Source: Aquibacillus halophilus
GTDB lineage: Bacteria > Bacillota > Bacilli > Bacillales > Amphibacillaceae
Length of the DNA: 64,000 nt
Assembly (NCBI RefSeq): GCF_009649745.1
Contig: NZ_WJNG01000011.1
Location: forward strand, 1-64,000
Direction of reading: 5' to 3'
Below the pieces are notes generated by a model. That model was not told the origin of the DNA. It searched no databases and saw nothing but the letters and a program-made list of their open reading frames with translations. Position 1 is the stretch's first letter; every line of letters starts with the position of its first letter. Made by a program: the position numbers and the translations under genes. Positions 61,157-64,000 of the stretch are shown here, in pieces.

Positions 61157-61790
61157 TAAAATCTATAAACTGCGTCGTAACTGTTATGATGATTTTCGCT
61201 CCGGGCAGTCGCTTTCCGCGGGCAACGCTTCAACTTCCTCGGAAGAAAAACACTTCCTGCGGGATTTTCAGCCGTCGCTTTTCCCGCAGGAGTCGACTGC
61301 CCTATGCTCCAATCAAACAGCATATAAGTGCAAACAGCTATTTTGGTTTATTGAAGTTATTAAACATAACATTATACTAAGTAAGAGATAAACAAAGACC
61401 TTTCAAAAATATAACCACTATTCTTAGAGAGAGTATATTTAATTAAATAAACGTTTATTGTTGTTAAATCTCACTTGAACAGAAAACCTCTCTAAGCTGC
61501 GTGTAAACATTCTCTTTTAATTGGATAATTGGATAATTGTCCCATTAAACCTAGCGGCCATGGGTTTTATTCTTCTATAATCAGAACACTACTACTAGTG
61601 AAGGCAGAATACGTAGACTCCTATGGGAACAGCGCGTTCCGAAGACCCCGGAAGAATCGTTCTTTGATTCTGAGGAGGCTGAGGTCGTGCCCATGGAAAG
61701 CGAAGTATTCTGCCGAAACGGTAGTATAGCACCGATTTAACTAGAGCGAAAGAAAGCAAATCGATGTAGTAGTTACGAAGCTTAAAAGCA
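61157..61790. repeat. composite hairpin repeat, copy 4
   Basis: The left end is ATCTATAAACTGCGTCGTAAC (61161-61180, about). Hairpin A spans 61200-61310 (GGGCAGTCG / CGACTGCCC), the spacer holds CACTTGAACAGAAAACC, hairpin B spans 61603-61715 (GGCAGAATAC / GTATTCTGCC) and the right end GTTACGAAGCTTAAAAG (61772-61788) is worn. It fills most of the 869-base gap between the HtrA gene and the TetR gene. Confidence 0.85.
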
Positions 61791-61814
61791 TAACTAAATA
61801 TTTCCAATATTCTG

Positions 61815-61871
61815 ATTGACCAAAGTAGTCAATAGGAATATAATAAACTTAAATTGACCAACTCGGTCAAT
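61815..61871 (+). promoter_or_regulatory. autoregulated TetR promoter with two operators
   Basis: A sigma-A promoter TTGACC (61816-61821), 17 bases, TATAAT (61839-61844) overlaps two 19-bp inverted repeats: ATTGACCAAAGTAGTCAAT (61815-61833) on the -35 box, and ATTGACCAACTCGGTCAAT (61853-61871), which starts about nine bases after the -10 box. The second is a perfect 7-bp palindrome around five bases. A TetR gene follows directly, so these are its likely operators. Confidence 0.88.
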
Positions 61872-61904
61872 GCGGGATCCCTAAATGAATCAGGAGGACT
61901 TTAA

Positions 61905-62516
61905 TTGTATTCAAAATTCTTAAGTTTAGAACCAGAAAAACAGCAACGCATTGTTAATGCAGCCCTTAAGGAATTTGGTCAAAAGGGATATGAAAAAGCA
62001 TCTACAAACGAAATTGTTAAAAATGCAGGAATCTCTAAAGGATTGCTCTTTCATTACTTTCAAAACAAGAAACAATTGAACATTTTTTTGTTTGAATACT
62101 CTGTGGAAATGATGATGGATGAATTTTTCGGAGAAATGGACCTTTTAGAAAAAGATGTCTTAAAGAGGTATGTTCAAATCACAAGATTAAAATTAAATCT
62201 ATTCAAAAAGTATCCGAGCATGTTTGATTTTATAACAAACGCCATTCAGGATGAGTCAGTTAAAGAACAAACAAAACTAAAAGAAACAATAGAGAGTGCC
62301 TACCACAAAGTCTTTGATGGAATTGATTATTCCCTTTTCAAGGAGGGCGTCGATATTCAAAAGGCATTGCAGGTAATTATTTGGACATTCCAAGGCTTTG
62401 GAGAACAAGAACAAGAAAACATGAAAGAGTTAGATATAACTGAGTACGATATTGATAAAATTGTCGAAGATATGAATCCCTATATTGAGTTATTACGTGA
62501 TGCATTCTATCAATAG
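61905..62516 (+). CDS. TetR-family transcriptional regulator
   Basis: The 203 residues have an N-terminal TetR helix-turn-helix (IVNAALKEFGQKGYEKASTN .. GISKGLLFHYFQNK, about 12-60) and a helical ligand domain. Translation starts with TTG 61905, seven bases after AGGAGG. It sits 50 bases upstream of an ABC-2 transporter and behind a promoter with two palindromic operators, so it most likely represses the regulator-transporter unit; the ligand is probably a compound exported by that pump. Confidence 0.93.
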   Translation: MYSKFLSLEPEKQQRIVNAALKEFGQKGYEKASTNEIVKNAGISKGLLFHYFQNKKQLNIFLFEYSVEMMMDEFFGEMDLLEKDVLKRYVQITRLKLNLFKKYPSMFDFITNAIQDESVKEQTKLKETIESAYHKVFDGIDYSLFKEGVDIQKALQVIIWTFQGFGEQEQENMKELDITEYDIDKIVEDMNPYIELLRDAFYQ

Positions 62517-62566
62517 GATGGAATCATTGCCCTAGTTAGAAAAAATAGATGACGGAGGGGAAAGAC

Positions 62567-63460
62567 ATGAATGTAATTGAAATTAAGAATCTAACGAAGA
62601 AATACGGAAAGGCACGGGGAATTAGTGATGTAAGCCTGACTGTCGAGGAAGGTGAAATCTTTGGTTTTATTGGGCCTAATGGAGCTGGTAAATCCACAAC
62701 AATTCGAACCTTATTAACTCTCATCTATCCCACGAGTGGAAGCGCTACTGTTTTCGGAAAAGATTTCATAAAAGAAGCTCCAGAAATCAAAAAAGAAATA
62801 GGGTACCTGCCATCAGAAGTTTTTTATTACGATAATATGAAGGTAATCGATTTGTTAAAGTATTCCGCTAGTTTTTACAAAAAGGATTGTAGTAACCGGA
62901 TTAATGAGCTAGCTGAACGTATGGATTTGGATTTAAACAAAAAAATTGATGATTTGTCCTTTGGTAACAAAAAGAAGGTAGGGATTGTACAAGGACTACT
63001 GCACACTCCCAAACTGATTATATTAGATGAACCAACTAGTGGACTAGATCCACTTATGCAGCAAACCTTTTTTGAATTACTTAAGGAGGAAAATCAAAAG
63101 GGTGCCACGATTTTATTTTCTTCTCATATTTTAAGTGAAGTGCAACGGTTATGTGATCGTGTAGCTATCATAAAAGAAGGTAAAATCATTAAGGTAGAAA
63201 AGATTAGTACGCTTAAAGAAAGTAATTATAAGAAATTTAGAATAGAGACCAAATCAGAAATTAACAAACAAATCTTTGCACTAGATGGAATTAAGGATAT
63301 TGAGGTAGATGATCATGTCATTCGTTTTCTGTTTAAAGGGGACTTAAATCCTATTATGGATAAAATTGCTGAGCTAGATATCACAAACCTTTGGGTAGAA
63401 GAACCGGATTTAGAAGAGATCTTTATGCATTACTATGAGAAGGAGGATAAGGACAGATGA
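62567..63460 (+). CDS. ABC transporter ATP-binding protein (drug/ABC-2 export type)
   Basis: About 297 residues: Walker A GPNGAGKSTT near residue 38, signature LSFGNKKKVGIVQ (FGNKK in place of the usual SGGQ), Walker B LIILDEPTSGLDP and the switch histidine in SSHILSE, then a C-terminal extension of some 80 residues as in BcrA/CcmA-type exporters. Start at ATG 62567 after GGAGGGG. It overlaps the permease gene by four bases. Confidence 0.93.
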   Translation: MNVIEIKNLTKKYGKARGISDVSLTVEEGEIFGFIGPNGAGKSTTIRTLLTLIYPTSGSATVFGKDFIKEAPEIKKEIGYLPSEVFYYDNMKVIDLLKYSASFYKKDCSNRINELAERMDLDLNKKIDDLSFGNKKKVGIVQGLLHTPKLIILDEPTSGLDPLMQQTFFELLKEENQKGATILFSSHILSEVQRLCDRVAIIKEGKIIKVEKISTLKESNYKKFRIETKSEINKQIFALDGIKDIEVDDHVIRFLFKGDLNPIMDKIAELDITNLWVEEPDLEEIFMHYYEKEDKDR

Positions 63461-64000
63461 ACATGTATTGGCATGAACTAAAAGCGACTCGCAAGTCAAC
63501 CATCATTTGGACACTATCCATAACGCTATTAATTATCTTTTTCATGTCTATGTATCCAACATTCTCGAAAGAAGCTGAAAGCCTTAGGAAGATGTTAGAA
63601 GGGTTTCCAGATGCACTGCTTAAGGCAATGAATTTTGATATGGACACTTTTACTTCTATTTTGGGATTCTATTCTTACATTTTTTTATATATTTTACTCT
63701 GCGGTGCAATTCAAGCGATGATATTAGGAATCGGCATCTTATCAAAAGAAGTCCGGGAAAAAACTGCGGATTTTTTATTAACTAAACCAGTGACAAGACA
63801 ACAAATTTTGACGTCAAAATTACTAGCAGCACTAACATCTATTGTTAGTACTAATATAGGTTATTTAATAACTGTCTTAGCTATGGCATCCATCGTTGAA
63901 CCTAATAGTTTTGATCAAAAGCTTCTTTTGATGATTTCAATTACTTTGCTATTCATCCAAGTGGTTTTTTTAGCAATTGGCATTAGTATGTCTGTACTTG
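63457..64000 (+). CDS. ABC-2 type permease, partial (runs off the window)
   Basis: The first 181 residues are visible. They begin MNMYWHELKATRKSTIIWT with a transmembrane segment (about 18-32), an outer loop, and at least three further hydrophobic segments; KEVREKTADFLLTKPVTRQQ is the conserved cytoplasmic motif of ABC-2 permeases (also in YtrC/NatB-like proteins). The start overlaps the ATPase stop (ATGA). The protein probably exports a drug, peptide or lipid under TetR control. Confidence 0.88.
   Translation, partial: MNMYWHELKATRKSTIIWTLSITLLIIFFMSMYPTFSKEAESLRKMLEGFPDALLKAMNFDMDTFTSILGFYSYIFLYILLCGAIQAMILGIGILSKEVREKTADFLLTKPVTRQQILTSKLLAALTSIVSTNIGYLITVLAMASIVEPNSFDQKLLLMISITLLFIQVVFLAIGISMSVL

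Noticed and set aside
61132-61807. Open frames of about 65-70 codons on both strands near 61.1-61.8 kb
   Set aside because: They are readings of repeat copy 4, with no start signals and no similarity to proteins.

Overview
The window is about 64 kb of a low-GC, endospore-forming Firmicute of the Bacillaceae, probably a halotolerant relative of Oceanobacillus, Virgibacillus or Ornithinibacillus. The evidence is a complete sigB stress operon, the cortex morphogenesis gene cmpA, a YppG-type protein, CssRS-like regulators beside an HtrA protease, AGGAGG-type ribosome sites with frequent TTG/GTG starts, and the gene order tRNAs - sprT-like - cmpA - tex - rsbX..rsbR - ndoA - ndoAI - alr - ydcC-like - acpS - rhomboid - cshA, which is the known B. 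subtilis order in inverted orientation. The genus is not proven by the sequence.

Layout. 1-1541: 5' end of a 16S rRNA gene and a tRNA array, all on the minus strand: 12 intact tRNAs, one decayed tRNA-Arg fused to an internal rRNA-type promoter, and two 5' fragments of tRNA-Lys. 1.9-16.9 kb: housekeeping and stress core (SprT-like, CmpA, Tex, the eight-gene sigB operon with its sigma-B promoter inside the rsbU stop codon, the MazEF-type NdoAI/NdoA pair, Alr, YdcC-like lipoprotein, NAD(P)HX repair enzyme, AcpS, rhomboid). 17-22 kb: a membrane protein with a rotor-ring-like motif, a YkvI-like transporter, and an ECF sigma / small membrane protein / large TPR surface protein unit. 22.6-30.9 kb: CshA with a long, strongly folded leader, then mixed small genes (EamA exporter, hydrolase, YppG-like, thioredoxin-fold protein, NAD-binding protein, MarR regulator, methyltransferase, CuA lipoprotein).

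31-45 kb is the most distinctive block. On one strand lie a large STAND/TPR/BTAD activator, a LivK-LivG-LivF-LivH-LivM type importer, a 59-residue protein, a KAS III-like enzyme with an altered catalytic triad, an alpha/beta hydrolase, an SDR ketoreductase, a thiolase and an acyl-CoA synthetase. Directly upstream of the binding-protein gene are two heptamer repeats 11 bp apart and 8 bp from a -10 box, the arrangement used by SARP-type activators. This looks like a self-contained uptake and beta-oxidation-like catabolic regulon whose substrate I cannot name.

45-64 kb: VOC and GNAT proteins, thioredoxin-like protein, DUF368 carrier-lipid transporter, CapA, DUF2935, a stand-alone RelA/SpoT-type HD hydrolase, a cupin gene cut by an IS200/IS605 element (frameshifted tnpA, tnpB without zinc-ribbon cysteines), a YfhE-like small protein, DUF1232, a sugar-dehydrogenase-like lipoprotein, TypA, a CssRS-like two-component system divergent from HtrA, and a TetR regulator with its own two-operator promoter ahead of an ABC-2 transporter that runs off the window.

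Four intergenic spaces (12.2, 22.0, 46.3 and 61.2 kb) carry copies of the same composite repeat of about 490-635 bp: two different long hairpins joined by a related spacer and bounded by an inverted GTTACGAC-type end. This repeat family, the BTAD-controlled regulon and the cshA leader are the best candidates for undescribed biology here.
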